A stretch of DNA of 63,134 nt from Paracoccaceae bacterium (GTDB lineage: Bacteria; Pseudomonadota; Alphaproteobacteria; Rhodobacterales; Rhodobacteraceae). Below the pieces are notes generated by a model that worked only from the letters and a program-made list of their open reading frames with translations, had not been told where the DNA came from and did no database searches. The first letter of the stretch is position 1, and each line of letters begins with the position of its first letter. Shown here in pieces: positions 8,512-17,984 of the stretch. The stretch is from the NCBI GenBank assembly GCA_024636555.1, contig JAGXGW010000010.1, forward strand, positions 1-63,134. Direction: 5' to 3'. A program made the position numbers and the translations under genes.

Positions 8512-10077
8512 ATGCTGGAAGCAGGGCGCAGCTATGACGAGCTTGTCGCGGGTTTTCGCTGGGATCTGCCCGCGCGGTTGAACATGGCCACGCAGGTCTG
8601 TGATGACTGGGCCGCACGGGAGCCGGAGCGGCTGGCGATCCTCGATCTGTCAGTCGGCGCCGCGCGGCGCGTTACCTATGGCGATCTGCGGCGGATGGCC
8701 GACGCTCTGGCCCATGCGCTGACCGCGCGCGGTGTGGTGCGGGGCGACCGCGTCGGTGTGCTCAGGTCGCAATCGGGATGGACGGCGGCGGCGCATATCG
8801 CGATCTGGAAGCTGGGCGCGGTGTCGATCCCGCTGTTCAAGCTGTTCGGTCAGGACGCGCTCCGGACGCGGTTGACGGACGCGGGTGCGCGGCTGGTGGT
8901 GAGCGATGCCGAGGGCGTGGCGCTGCTGGAGGGGTTCGCTCTGGATGTGCTTGTGCCGGAAGATGCGGAACTACCCGAGACGCCTTTCGAGACGGCTGCG
9001 ACAGGCCCCGATGATCCGGCGGTGCTGATCTATACCTCCGGCACCACAGGCGCGCCCAAGGGGGCGCTGCATGGCCACCGGATCCTGACGGGGCATGTGC
9101 CGGGCGTCTCGCTCAGCCATGATATCCTGGGCCAGCCGGGCGATTGCCTCTGGACACCTGCCGATTGGGCATGGATCGGCGGGCTGTTCGATGTCGCCAT
9201 GCCGGGTCTGGCTTTGGGCGTGCCCGTGGTGGCGGCGCGGATGGAGAAGTTCAGCGTGGACGGGTGTCTGGACGTGATCGCGCGGGGCGGGGTGCGCAAT
9301 GTGTTCTTTCCGCCCACGGCGCTCAGGATGCTCAAGGCGGCGGATACCTCCGTGCCGGGGCTGCGCTCGGTCGCCAGCGGCGGCGAGCCTTTGGGAGCGG
9401 AGATGCTGGACTGGGGGCGGCGCACTTTCGGGTTGAGCATCAACGAGTTCTACGGCCAGACCGAATGCAACATGGTGGCCTCAAGCTGAGGTGCCCTTTT
9501 CAGCCCGAAACCGGGCTTCATCGGGCGGGCCGTGCCGGGTTTCGACGTGGCGGTGATCGACGATGCGGGCCAGCCCTGCGACGGCGAGGGCGATATCGCC
9601 ATAAAGCGCGGTGCGGCCTCGATGATGCTGGGATACTGGAACAGGCCGGAGGCGACGGCGGAGAAGTTTCGCGGTGACTGGATGCTGACCGGCGACAAAG
9701 GCGTGATCGAGGGTGGCTTCATCCGCTTTGTCGGGCGCGAGGATGATGTGATCACCTCGGCCGGATACCGGATCGGCCCTGCCGAGATCGAGGATTGCCT
9801 GCTGACCCATCTGGCTGTGGCGACTGTGGGTGTGGTGGGCAAGCCCGACGCGCTGCGCACCGAGATCGTCAAGGCCTATGTGGTCCTGAAGCCGGGCTTT
9901 GCGCCCTCGGACGCTTTGACTCATGAGCTTGCCGAACACGTCAAGACGCGGCTGGCGCAACATGCCTATCCGCGCGAGATCGGATTTCTGGATGCCTTGC
10001 CGATGACGGTGACAGGCAAGGTGATCCGCAAGGAACTGAAGGCCCGCGCAACGCGGGAAAGGGAGAGTGAGACATGA
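8512..10077 (+). pseudogene. AMP-forming acyl-CoA synthetase interrupted by in-frame TGA
   Basis: The 521-codon frame encodes an ANL-superfamily AMP-forming ligase. YTSGTTGAPKGALHG is the AMP-binding loop, INEFYGQTECN is motif A5, and the C-terminal lid ends with the lysine region MTVTGKVIRKEL. A TGA at 9487-9489 splits it into residues 1-325 and 327-521, and the frame is otherwise intact. The stop falls where relatives, from memory, have Cys or another ordinary residue (SS-x-GALF). In this operon it probably activates a branched-chain or acetoacetate-like acid to its CoA ester, with specificity unknown. The gene overlaps mccB by ATGA. A sequence error or recent nonsense mutation explains the stop; selenocysteine is unlikely. 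Confidence 0.85.
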
Positions 10078-11678
10078 AGCTGGCATCAAAGGCGATCCCC
10101 TCGTCCGAGGCGTTCCAGACCAACCGTGCAGGCCATCTGGCCGCATTGGAAGTGGTGAAGGCCGCAGCCGAGGCCGCAGCGGCAGGCGGCGGCGACAAGG
10201 CCCGCGCGCGGCATCTGGAGCGGGGCAAGATGCTGCCGCGCGACCGTGTGGCGAACCTGCTCGACCCCGGCGCGCCGTTTCTGGAGATCGGGGCGACAGC
10301 GGCGCACGGGCTTTATGACGGCGCGGCCCCCGGCAGCGGGCTGATCGCGGGCGTTGGCCGCGTGCACGGGCTGGAGGTCATGGTCGTGTGCAACGACGCC
10401 ACCGTGAAGGGCGGCACCTATTATCCGATGACGGTCAAGAAACACCTGCGCGCGCAGGAGATCGCGGAGGAAAACCATCTGCCCTGCATCTATCTGGTGG
10501 ATAGCGGCGGCGCGAACCTGCCCAATCAGGACGAGGTCTTCCCCGACCGCGACCATTTCGGGCGCATCTTCTACAATCAGGCGCGGATGAGCGCGAAGGG
10601 TATCCCCCAGATCGCGGTCGTCATGGGCTCCTGCACCGCAGGCGGTGCTTACGTGCCCGCCATGTCCGATGTCACGATCATCGTGCGCGATCAGGGCACG
10701 ATCTTTCTGGCCGGTCCGCCGCTGGTCAAGGCCGCGACGGGCGAGGTCGTCACAGCCGAGGATCTCGGCGGCGGCGATGTGCATACGCGGCTCTCCGGCG
10801 TGGCCGATTATCTGGCCGAGGATGACGCCCATGCGCTGGCGCTGGCGCGCCGCGCGGTCAGCCATCTGAACCGCGCCAAGCCCGCCACCGTGCAATGGCA
10901 GACGGCAGAGGAACCGGCCTATGACCCCGACGAGATTTTGGGCGTCGTCCCCGCCGATCTGCGCACGCCCTACGATATCCGCGAGGTGATTGCGCGCATG
11001 GTGGATGGCTCGCGCTTTGACGAGTTCAAGCCGCGCTTCGGCGAGACACTGGTGACCGGCTTTGCCCATGTACAGGGCTGCCCCGTGGGGATCGTTGCCA
11101 ATAACGGCGTGCTCTTCTCGGAAGCCGCGCAGAAGGGCGCGCATTTCGTTGAATTGTGCAGCCAGCGCAAGATCCCGCTGGTGTTTCTGCAAAATATCAC
11201 CGGCTTCATGGTAGGCCGGAAATACGAGAACGAGGGCATCGCGCGGCACGGCGCCAAGATGGTGACGGCGGTGGCCTCCACCAACGTGCCCAAAATCACG
11301 ATGGTGGTGGGCGGATCGTTCGGGGCGGGCAATTACGGCATGGCGGGCCGCGCCTATCAGCCGCGTTTCATGTGGTCATGGCCCAATTCCCGCATCAGCG
11401 TCATGGGCGGCGAACAGGCGGCAGGGGTGCTCGCAACCGTACGCCGCGACGGGATCGAGCGGTCGGGCGGCGCGTGGTCAGCCGAGGAGGAGGCCGCGTT
11501 CAAACAACCGACCATCGACATGTTCGAGCGCCAGTCGCATCCGCTTTATGCCTCGGCCCGCCTTTGGGATGATGGCATCATCGACCCGCGCCGCGCGCGT
11601 GACGTGCTGGCGCTGTCGCTGTCGGCGTCGCTCTGCGCGCCTATAGAGGAGACACGCTTTGGCGTGTTCCGGATGTGA
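10074..11678 (+). CDS. mccB: 3-Methylcrotonyl-CoA carboxylase, carboxyltransferase (beta) subunit
   Basis: This 534-residue crotonase-fold carboxyltransferase transfers CO2 from carboxybiotin to 3-methylcrotonyl-CoA. Family landmarks are [26 protein letters not shown] (oxyanion-hole Gly-rich turn), [13 protein letters not shown] and the second half-domain [14 protein letters not shown]. The length is that of MccB (about 535). The start overlaps the upstream synthetase stop as ATGA, implying coupled translation. A GC hairpin and one intergenic repeat separate it from mccA. Propionyl-CoA carboxylase beta is related, but the ivd/hmgL/liuC context points to methylcrotonyl-CoA. Confidence 0.94.
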   Translation: MKLASKAIPSSEAFQTNRAGHLAALEVVKAAAEAAAAGGGDKARARHLERGKMLPRDRVANLLDPGAPFLEIGATAAHGLYDGAAPGSGLIAGVGRVHGLEVMVVCNDATVKGGTYYPMTVKKHLRAQEIAEENHLPCIYLVDSGGANLPNQDEVFPDRDHFGRIFYNQARMSAKGIPQIAVVMGSCTAGGAYVPAMSDVTIIVRDQGTIFLAGPPLVKAATGEVVTAEDLGGGDVHTRLSGVADYLAEDDAHALALARRAVSHLNRAKPATVQWQTAEEPAYDPDEILGVVPADLRTPYDIREVIARMVDGSRFDEFKPRFGETLVTGFAHVQGCPVGIVANNGVLFSEAAQKGAHFVELCSQRKIPLVFLQNITGFMVGRKYENEGIARHGAKMVTAVASTNVPKITMVVGGSFGAGNYGMAGRAYQPRFMWSWPNSRISVMGGEQAAGVLATVRRDGIERSGGAWSAEEEAAFKQPTIDMFERQSHPLYASARLWDDGIIDPRRARDVLALSLSASLCAPIEETRFGVFRM

Positions 11679-11699
11679 TCATGACCCGGCACAACCCGT

Positions 11700-11720
11700 T
11701 TCTTCTTGCTGAAAATATCC
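11700..11720 (-). repeat. Intergenic 21-bp repeat, copy 2
   Basis: This is an exact copy of the GRRTATTT-N3-GCAAGAWGAA pattern on the minus strand, in the mccB-mccA gap. It is followed on the plus strand by a strong GC hairpin (11729-11748), the same order as at copy 4. Confidence 0.75.
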
Positions 11721-11728
11721 CGGGGAGC

Positions 11729-11748
11729 GCGAGGGGCTGGCCCCTCGC
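11729..11748. terminator. GC hairpin in the mccB-mccA gap
   Basis: GCGAGGGGC-TG-GCCCCTCGC is a perfect 9-bp inverted repeat with a tight loop. No U-tract follows on the plus strand. It may be a transcript stability or pausing element between mccB and mccA rather than a full terminator, since the downstream gene needs to be expressed with mccB. Confidence 0.4.
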
Positions 11749-11790
11749 CGGGCCCGGTGCGACCTGCGCAAAGGTCGAAAAGGAGCACAG

Positions 11791-13740
11791 ATGTTTGACA
11801 AGATCCTGATTGCCAATCGCGGCGAAATCGCCATCCGCGTCGCGCGAACAGCCCGCGCCATGGGCGTGCGGACCGTGGCGGTCTATTCCGATGCGGATGC
11901 GGCGGCGGCCCATATGGCGGCTTGTGACGAGGCGGTGCATATCGGCGGGTCCGCTCCGGCAGACAGCTATCTGCGCGGCGACCGGATCATTCAGGCCGCC
12001 TTGGACACAGGCGCGCAAGCCATCCATCCGGGTTACGGCTTTTTGTCCGAGAACCCCGGTTTCGTGGATGCGGTCGTGGCGGCGGGGCTGGTCTTTATCG
12101 GCCCGTCGGCGGATGCGATCCGCGCGATGGGGCTGAAGGATGCGGCCAAGGCGCTGATGGAAAAGGCGGGCGTGCCTGTGGTGCCGGGCTATCACGGTTC
12201 CAATCAGGACCCCGAGCATCTGGCGGGGGCGGCGGATGCCATCGGCTATCCGGTGCTGATCAAGGCGGTTGCGGGCGGCGGCGGCAAGGGGATGCGGCTC
12301 GTCGAGGCGCCTGCACGGTTTGCCGAGGCGCTGGAGAGCGCTCAGTCGGAAGCGCAGAACGCTTTTGGCAATCCGGATGTGCTGGTGGAGAAATACATCG
12401 AGAAGCCGCGTCATATCTAGGTGCAGGTGTTCGGGGATGGCCAGAATGCTGTGCATCTGTTCGAACGGGATTGCTCTTTGCAACGCCGCCACCAGAAGGT
12501 GATCGAGGAAGCGCCCGCTCCCGGCATGACCGATGAGGTCCGCGAGGCCATGGGCCGCGCCGCCGTGCGCGCGGCGGAGGCGATCGGCTATAGCGGGGCA
12601 GGCACGATCGAGTTCATCGTCGACGGCAGCCGTGGCCTGCGCAGCGACGGGTTCTGGTTCATGGAGATGAACACGCGGTTGCAGGTGGAGCATCCGGTGA
12701 CCGAGGCGATCACGGGTATCGATCTGGTGGAATGGCAGTTGCGCGTGGCCGCAGGCGAGGCTCTGCCCGCGCGGCAACAGGATCTGACGATCTCGGGCCA
12801 TTCGTTCGAGGCACGGCTTTATGCCGAGGATGTTCCGGCAGGCTTCCTGCCCGCGACAGGCACGCTGGCGCATCTGGCATTTCCGGCGGAATGCCGCGCC
12901 GATAGCGGTGTGCGGACCGGCGATGCGATCAGCCCCTTCTATGATCCGATGATCGCCAAGATCGTCACCCACGGCCCCACCCGCGACGTGGCGCTGGCGC
13001 GGATGCGCGCGGCGCTGGCAGGCACGCAGGTGGCGGGCACGGTCACGAACCTCGGCTTTCTGTCGGCGCTTTGCGCGCATGAGGGCTTTGCCGCAGGCGA
13101 TATGGATACCGGCTTGATCGGGCGCGATCTGGCGCAGCTTGTGGCGGTGCCTGCGGCTCGGCCTGCAGATGTGGCGCTGGCCGCGCTTGCGGCGCTGGGG
13201 CTGTTGGAGCGTGACGGCTGGGACACCGGCTTTGCGTTGTGGTCGGGGCTGGAGCGGCAGGTGGCGCTGGAGCATGATGGCGCGGTGATCGTGGCGAAAG
13301 CGGTTTGCGATGGCGCGGACAGGCGGCGCGTGCTGGTGGACGAGGCTGCGGTTCAAGCCGTCCGTCAGGGCGGGCGCTGGGTGCTGGACGGGCAGGTGGC
13401 CCCTGCGGTGCGGATGACGGGCGATCTGGTGACTGTCTTTACCGGGGCCGGACTGGCCTTTCGGGTGATCGACCCGCTGGCGCGGAATGCGGGCGCCACG
13501 GGTGACGGCAATCTGGTGGAGGCGCCGATGCCGGGCATGGTCAAGGCGGTCTTTGCCGAGGCGGGGCAGCGGGTGCAGGCCGGTGACAGGCTGGCGGTGC
13601 TTGAGGCAATGAAGATGGAGCATGCGCTGCTGGCGGCGCGTGACGGCGTTGTGGCCGAGGTGCTGGTGAGTGCGGGCACGCAGGTCGAGGCGGGGGCTGC
13701 TCTGGTGAGGTTGGAGGCAACCGAGGAGGCAAGCGTATGA
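11791..13740 (+). pseudogene. mccA: Methylcrotonyl-CoA carboxylase biotin subunit with in-frame TAG
   Basis: The frame of 649 sense codons (one replaced by TAG) encodes the alpha subunit. It comprises an N-terminal biotin carboxylase (KILIANRGEIA start, ATP-grasp GGGGKGMR, EMNTRLQVEHPVTE), a linker, and a C-terminal biotinyl domain with EAMKMEH whose biotin-accepting Lys is about residue 608. A TAG at 12418-12420 interrupts the strictly conserved stretch KPRHI-x-VQVFGD, where relatives have Glu (GAG). A single G-to-T change therefore explains it. Nothing else is degraded on either side. The 3' end overlaps the GST start. It works with MccB and needs BirA (encoded at 34216). Confidence 0.9.
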
Positions 13741-14423
13741 TCACGCTGCATCACTGCCCGCAAAGCCGCTCGATGCGGGTGCTGTGGCTGCTCGAGGAGC
13801 TTGGCGTGCCCTACCGCGTGCAGGTCCGCGCCTTTTACAAGAGCCTGCGCGCGCCGGAATTCCTCAGCCTGTCGCCTGCCGGACGTGTGCCGGCGCTGGA
13901 GATCGACGGCGAACGCATGTTCGAGAGCGCCGCCATCATGGAATATCTGTGCGAACGTTTTCCTGAGGCCGGGCTGGGCTGTCTGCCCGGTGAACCGGAT
14001 CGCATGGCATGGCTGGTCTGGCTCCATTTTGCCGAGACCATCAGCCAGCATCTGGCCGCCCTGACGCAGCAGCATATCCTGCTTTACGATGATGCCATGC
14101 GCAGCCCTATGGTGATGAAGCTGGAAGCGGCGCGGCTGATGAAATGCTACGCCGCCATCGAGGCGCGGCTGAGCACACCTGTCGAGAACCGTGACCATCT
14201 GCTGACCAGCGGCTTTTCGGCCTGTGATATCGCGGTGGGGCAGGCGGTCTATCTGGGGCGTTATTTCGCACGGACCGAGGGTTTTCCCGAGTTGGAGAAA
14301 TGGATGGCCCGCAATACTGCGCGTCCGGGTTTTCAGGCGGCTTTGCCGAAACTGGGTGAAGCCCTGATATACCAGCAAGACTTCTACCCACCCATGGAGC
14401 CGTCCAGGGTTGGCGCGCAGTGA
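13737..14423 (+). CDS. Glutathione S-transferase family protein
   Basis: This 228-residue protein has a thioredoxin-like N-terminal domain (HHCPQSRSMRVLWLLEELG, then GRVPALEIDG and the glutathione-binding MFESAAIMEYL, roughly residues 1-80). An all-helical C-terminal domain follows. Start ATG at 13737 overlaps the mccA stop. GST-like genes are often carried in leucine or aromatic catabolic operons. This one may handle reactive enoyl-CoA or maleyl-type intermediates, but that is inferred from position only. The stop codon overlaps copy 3 of the intergenic repeat. The catalytic residue would be a Ser or Cys near CPQS and cannot be fixed by eye. Confidence 0.85.
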   Translation: MITLHHCPQSRSMRVLWLLEELGVPYRVQVRAFYKSLRAPEFLSLSPAGRVPALEIDGERMFESAAIMEYLCERFPEAGLGCLPGEPDRMAWLVWLHFAETISQHLAALTQQHILLYDDAMRSPMVMKLEAARLMKCYAAIEARLSTPVENRDHLLTSGFSACDIAVGQAVYLGRYFARTEGFPELEKWMARNTARPGFQAALPKLGEALIYQQDFYPPMEPSRVGAQ

Positions 14424-14442
14424 GTATTTGCAGCAAGATGAA
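14422..14442 (+). repeat. Intergenic 21-bp repeat, copy 3
   Basis: This is an exact copy of the GRRTATTT-N3-GCAAGAWGAA pattern in plus orientation. Its first two bases are the last bases of the GST stop codon. It fills most of the GST-hmgL gap and has no adjacent hairpin. Confidence 0.75.
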
Positions 14443-14459
14443 GGCGGGGAGGCGCGCTG

Positions 14460-15317
14460 ATGGGTGACCGGATCGAGATATTCGAGGTGGGTCCGCGTGA
14501 CGGCTTGCAGAACGAGAAACGCGCGATTCCGCTTGCGGAGAAGATTTCGCTGGTCGATTGCCTGAGCGGCGCAGGCTTCCGCCGGATCGAGGTGGCAAGT
14601 TTCGTCAGCCCCAAATGGGTGCCGCAGATGGCCGACAGCGCTGCCGTGCTGGCGGGGATCACCCGCGCGCCGGGCCTGCGCTATGCGGCGCTGACGCCAA
14701 ATATGAAGGGGCTTGAGGCCGCTTTGGCCGCAAAAGCCGACGAGGTCGCGATTTTCGGATCGGCCTCGGAAGGGTTCAGCCGCGCGAATATCAACGCAAC
14801 CATTGCCGAGAGCCTTGAACGATTTGCTCCTGTGGCCGAAACCGCGCGACAGGCGGGATTGCCGGTACGCGGCTATGTCTCCTGCGTGACGGATTGCCCC
14901 TATGACGGTTCGGTCGAGCCGGCTGCGGTGGCGCGGGTGGCGGCGGCGCTGTTCGCCATGGGCTGTTACGAGATCAGCCTTGGCGATACGATCGGGCAGG
15001 GCCGCCCCGAGACGATCGACGCGATGCTGCGCGCGGTGCTGGACGAGGTGCCCGCCGCGCAACTGGCCGGGCATTACCACGACACGGCGGGGCGCGCGCT
15101 GGAGAATATCGACGTGTCCCTGTCGCATGGCCTGCGGGTGTTCGACGCGGCGGTGGGGGGCTTGGGCGGCTGTCCTTATGCGCCCGGCGCTGCGGGGAAT
15201 GTAGCGACAGAGGCGGTGCATGCGCGACTGGTGGCGCTGGGATATGACACGGGGCTGGATGCGGCTGTTCTGGGCCGCGCGGCGGATATGGCACGGGCGA
15301 TGCGGGGGCAGGGATGA
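14460..15317 (+). CDS. hmgL: Hydroxymethylglutaryl-CoA lyase
   Basis: HMG-CoA lyase cleaves HMG-CoA to acetyl-CoA and acetoacetate, the last step of leucine breakdown. The 285-residue TIM barrel starts EIFEVGPRDGLQNEK (metal-binding Asp, catalytic Arg). It carries LAGHYHDTAGRAL (metal His pair) and the family signature GGLGGCPYAPGAAGN with the active-site Cys. An RBS-like GGGGAGG lies just upstream. The 3' end overlaps liuC by ATGA. Length and motifs separate it from isopropylmalate and homocitrate synthases, which are longer. Confidence 0.95.
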   Translation: MGDRIEIFEVGPRDGLQNEKRAIPLAEKISLVDCLSGAGFRRIEVASFVSPKWVPQMADSAAVLAGITRAPGLRYAALTPNMKGLEAALAAKADEVAIFGSASEGFSRANINATIAESLERFAPVAETARQAGLPVRGYVSCVTDCPYDGSVEPAAVARVAAALFAMGCYEISLGDTIGQGRPETIDAMLRAVLDEVPAAQLAGHYHDTAGRALENIDVSLSHGLRVFDAAVGGLGGCPYAPGAAGNVATEAVHARLVALGYDTGLDAAVLGRAADMARAMRGQG

Positions 15318-16099
15318 CTTACGAGACGATCAGGATCGACACCGATGCGCGCGGGGTGGCCACGCTCTGGCTGGCGCGCGCGGCCAAGCATAATGCGCTC
15401 TCGGCGCTGATGATCGCGGAACTGACGCAGGCGGCCAAGGCGCTGGGCGCGGATGATAACGTGAGGGTCGTGGTGCTGGCGGCTGAGGGGGCAAGTTTCT
15501 GCGCGGGTGGTGATCTGGGCTGGATGCAGGAGCAGATGGCGGCAGACTCCGAAACACGCGGGCGCGAAGCGTCCAAGCTGGCATGGATGTTGCAGGCGCT
15601 CAACACGCTGCCCAAGCCGCTGATCGGCAGTGTGCAGGGCAATGCCTTTGGCGGCGGGGTCGGCATGGCCTCGGTCTGTGACATCGCCATCGGCGCGGAG
15701 ACGGTGCTGATGGGGCTGACCGAGACACGGCTGGGGCTGATCCCCGCCACCATCGGGCCTTATGTCTGCGCGCGGATGGGCGAGGCGCGGGCGCGGCGTG
15801 TTTTCACGTCGGGCCGCCGGTTCGATGCTGCCGAGGCGGTGGAACTTGGCCTGCTGGCCCGCGCCGTGCGCGCCTCCGGCCTTGAGGCCGCGATCGAGGC
15901 CGAGGTCGCGCCCTATCTGGACTGCGCGCCCGAAGCGGTGGCGCGCGCCAAGGCATTGCTGCGCCATCTGGGGCCGGTCATCGACGAGGCGACCATCGCG
16001 CATACGATTTCCGAACTGACGGCCTGTTGGGAAGGACCCGAGGCGCCCGAGGGGATCGCGGCCGTCTTTGGCAAGCGCAAGCCGGTCTGGAAAGACTGA
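15314..16099 (+). CDS. liuC: Enoyl-CoA hydratase family, probable methylglutaconyl-CoA hydratase
   Basis: This 261-residue crotonase-fold protein has oxyanion-hole segments EGASFCAGGDLGWMQ and NAFGGGVGMA and the catalytic Glu region MGLTETRLGLIPATIGPY. As last gene of the leucine operon, between HMG-CoA lyase and a terminator, it is best assigned to hydration of 3-methylglutaconyl-CoA to HMG-CoA. The family alone cannot prove substrate, and a general short-chain enoyl-CoA hydratase is the alternative. The start overlaps the hmgL stop (ATGA). Confidence 0.88.
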   Translation: MTYETIRIDTDARGVATLWLARAAKHNALSALMIAELTQAAKALGADDNVRVVVLAAEGASFCAGGDLGWMQEQMAADSETRGREASKLAWMLQALNTLPKPLIGSVQGNAFGGGVGMASVCDIAIGAETVLMGLTETRLGLIPATIGPYVCARMGEARARRVFTSGRRFDAAEAVELGLLARAVRASGLEAAIEAEVAPYLDCAPEAVARAKALLRHLGPVIDEATIAHTISELTACWEGPEAPEGIAAVFGKRKPVWKD

Positions 16100-16265
16100 C
16101 GCACGCAGGTCACTCCGGCGATGCACAGGCAGGCGGCGGGCGCACGGGACCGCGCAGAATCGTGATCTATATGCCGCACTGCGGCGTCGCGGTGCTCAAA
16201 GTGTTGAAAATTCACGGGATAATTCGCGCGGCGATACCGGCGAATTGACGCATGATAGCGGCGAT

Positions 16266-16299
16266 CCCTTGGTATCCTGTTGTATGCCAAGGGTTTTTT
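16266..16299 (+). terminator. Rho-independent terminator upstream of nuoA
   Basis: CCCTTGGTAT (16266-16275) and ATGCCAAGGG (16284-16293) pair over 10 positions with one G-T wobble around an 8-base loop, directly followed by six T (16294-16299). It would end transcripts from the leucine operon 167 bases after liuC and insulate nuo. It could equally act as a leader attenuator if the nuo promoter lies upstream of it. Confidence 0.8.
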
Positions 16300-16336
16300 C
16301 GCCGCATTCCATTCAGAGAATGTGATAAGCCTTCGG

Positions 16337-16365
16337 TTGACCATGCGCGGGGGCAAGAGTAAACC
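16337..16365 (+). promoter_or_regulatory. Weak candidate nuo promoter
   Basis: TTGACC (16337-16342) and TAAACC (16360-16365) are spaced by 17 bp, downstream of the terminator and 55 bases before nuoA. The -10 match is poor (3 of 6), so this is only a position to test. Confidence 0.28.
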
Positions 16366-16420
16366 TGCGGCCAAACCTGTAGCCAGCAGATTGCGCCGAT
16401 GTGCGCGAAAGGAGCCAACC

Positions 16421-16786
16421 TTGGAAGGGATGCTGAGGGAATATCTACCGATCCTCGTGTTTCTGGCCATCGCCATCGGTCTTGGCCTTGTCCTGATCCT
16501 GTCCGCCGTCATTATCGCCGTGCGAAATCCCGACCCTGAAAAGGTCAGCGCTTACGAGTGCGGCTTCAACGCTTTCGACGATGCAAGGATGAAGTTCGAC
16601 GTGCGGTTCTACCTCGTTTCGATCCTGTTCATCATTTTCGATCTCGAGATTGCCTTCCTGTTCCCTTGGGCGGTGGCCTTCAAGGATGTGAGCATGGTGG
16701 GTTTCTGGTCGATGATGGTGTTTCTTGGCGTACTGACCGTAGGCTTTGCCTATGAGTGGAAGAAGGGGGCTTTGGAATGGGAGTGA
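16421..16786 (+). CDS. nuoA: NADH-quinone oxidoreductase subunit A
   Basis: NuoA is a small membrane subunit of complex I next to the quinone site. The protein has 121 residues and three TM segments, with the conserved [10 protein letters not shown] and FLLFLVIFDLE-type stretch (here [15 protein letters not shown]) in the family positions. I place the start at TTG 16421 because AAAGGAG lies 6 bases upstream and the resulting N-terminus (M)[11 protein letters not shown] matches the usual length. The ATG at 16430 would leave no properly spaced ribosome site. The upstream extension to 16280 is Arg/Lys-rich and unlike NuoA. It overlaps nuoB. Confidence 0.95.
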   Translation: MEGMLREYLPILVFLAIAIGLGLVLILSAVIIAVRNPDPEKVSAYECGFNAFDDARMKFDVRFYLVSILFIIFDLEIAFLFPWAVAFKDVSMVGFWSMMVFLGVLTVGFAYEWKKGALEWE

Positions 16787-17310
16787 TGACCGGGGCCAAT
16801 ACGGCGGGCGGCGACCGCGAGCATGGCACACGTGCCCTGAACGCCGAGCTGGCGGACAAAGGATTTCTGCTGACCTCGACCGAGGATATCATCAACTGGG
16901 CGCGCACGGGTTCGCTGCACTGGATGACCTTCGGTCTGGCCTGCTGCGCTGTCGAGATGATGCATACCTCAATGCCGCGCTATGATGCCGAGCGTTTCGG
17001 CATCGCCCCGCGCGCCAGCCCGCGCCAGTCCGATCTGATGATCGTGGCCGGTACGCTGACCAACAAGATGGCGCCCGCGCTGCGCAAGGTCTACGACCAG
17101 ATGCCCGAGCCGCGCTACGTGATCTCGATGGGTTCCTGTGCGAATGGTGGCGGCTACTACCACTACAGCTATTCCGTGGTGCGCGGCTGTGACCGGATCG
17201 TGCCGGTGGATATCTATGTGCCCGGTTGCCCGCCCACGGCGGAGGCGCTGCTTTACGGTCTGATGCAGTTGCAGCGCAAGATCCGCCGCACAGGCACCAT
17301 TACGCGCTGA
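16777..17310 (+). CDS. nuoB: NADH-quinone oxidoreductase subunit B
   Basis: NuoB carries the terminal [4Fe-4S] cluster N2 that reduces ubiquinone. The 177-residue product has the N2 ligands C56 and C57 in [10 protein letters not shown]121 in GSCANGG and C151 in VPGCPPTAE. Three candidate ATGs exist (16756, 16777, 16786). 16777 is preferred because AAGGGGG at 16763-16769 is correctly spaced; 16786 would give a TGATG overlap with nuoA and is also possible. All choices keep the conserved protein. Confidence 0.97.
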   Translation: MGVMTGANTAGGDREHGTRALNAELADKGFLLTSTEDIINWARTGSLHWMTFGLACCAVEMMHTSMPRYDAERFGIAPRASPRQSDLMIVAGTLTNKMAPALRKVYDQMPEPRYVISMGSCANGGGYYHYSYSVVRGCDRIVPVDIYVPGCPPTAEALLYGLMQLQRKIRRTGTITR

Positions 17311-17375
17311 CACCTGCGGCCCTGCGGCAGCCCTTCAGACGGGGCCGCCGATCCGCACCCAGAAGGAACGACAAG

Positions 17376-17984
17376 ATGAGTGATGCGCTGAACGAATTGG
17401 CCCAGCATATCGCAGCCAGACGGCCCGATTGCGTGCTGGACTGGGAAGTGAGCCACGGCGAGTTGAACATGAACATCACGCCCGCGAATATCGAGGGCCT
17501 TGTCGAATTCCTGAAAAGCGACAAGAATTGCCGCTTCTCCTCGCTGGTGGATATCACGGCGGTCGATTATCCCGGCCGCTCCAAGCGCTTCGAAGTGGTC
17601 TACCATTTCTTGAGCATGTATCTGAACCAGCGCATCCGCCTGCGTCTGGCGATCCGCGAGGACGAGATGGTCCATTCGATCACATCGGTGCACCCCTCGG
17701 CCAACTGGTTCGAGCGCGAGGTGTTCGACATGTTCGGCATCCTGTTCACCGGCCACCCCGATCTGCGCCGCATCCTGACCGATTACGGGTTTCGCGGCTA
17801 TCCCTTGCGCAAGGATTTCCCGACTACGGGTTACACCGAAGTGCGGTATGACGAGGCGCAAAAGCGCGTGGTCTACGAACCGGTTAACCTTGTGCAGGAA
17901 TATCGCCAGTTCGATTTCATGAGCCCGTGGGAAGGGGCGACCTATATACTTCCGGGCGACGAAAAGACGGAGGGCAAGGTATGA
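17376..17984 (+). CDS. nuoC: NADH-quinone oxidoreductase subunit C
   Basis: This 202-residue subunit of the hydrophilic connecting arm corresponds to the 30-kDa protein. It contains the family signature region [20 protein letters not shown] followed by GYPLRKDFP. The start ATG at 17376 is preceded by AAGGAA (17363-17368). An open extension upstream runs into nuoB in another frame and is not real. The stop overlaps the nuoD start as ATGA, so translation of C and D is coupled. It stands as a separate gene rather than the NuoCD fusion found in enterobacteria. Confidence 0.97.
   Translation: MSDALNELAQHIAARRPDCVLDWEVSHGELNMNITPANIEGLVEFLKSDKNCRFSSLVDITAVDYPGRSKRFEVVYHFLSMYLNQRIRLRLAIREDEMVHSITSVHPSANWFEREVFDMFGILFTGHPDLRRILTDYGFRGYPLRKDFPTTGYTEVRYDEAQKRVVYEPVNLVQEYRQFDFMSPWEGATYILPGDEKTEGKV

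Larger units (their letters stand above)
16100..16420 (+). other. Intergenic region between the leucine operon and nuo operon
   Basis: These 321 bases have no supported gene. They contain a clear intrinsic terminator (16266-16299), a weak candidate nuo promoter (16337-16365) and the nuoA ribosome binding site AAAGGAG at 16408-16414. Open frames across it are spurious upstream extensions of nuoA. Confidence 0.7.

Noticed and set aside
9487-9520. Selenocysteine at the TGA of the acyl-CoA synthetase
   Set aside because: A hairpin AGCCCG-AAAC-CGGGCT begins 12 bases after the TGA, roughly at SECIS distance, and the position is often Cys. But the loop lacks the G/GU needed by SelB, selenoproteins are not known in this family, and an independent TAG lies in the next biotin gene, so sequence error or decay is simpler.
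11641-15221. Two very long minus-strand frames (over 600 codons) opposite mccA, GST and hmgL
   Set aside because: Products are His/Arg/Ala-rich without domains, and they lie antisense to well-supported genes.
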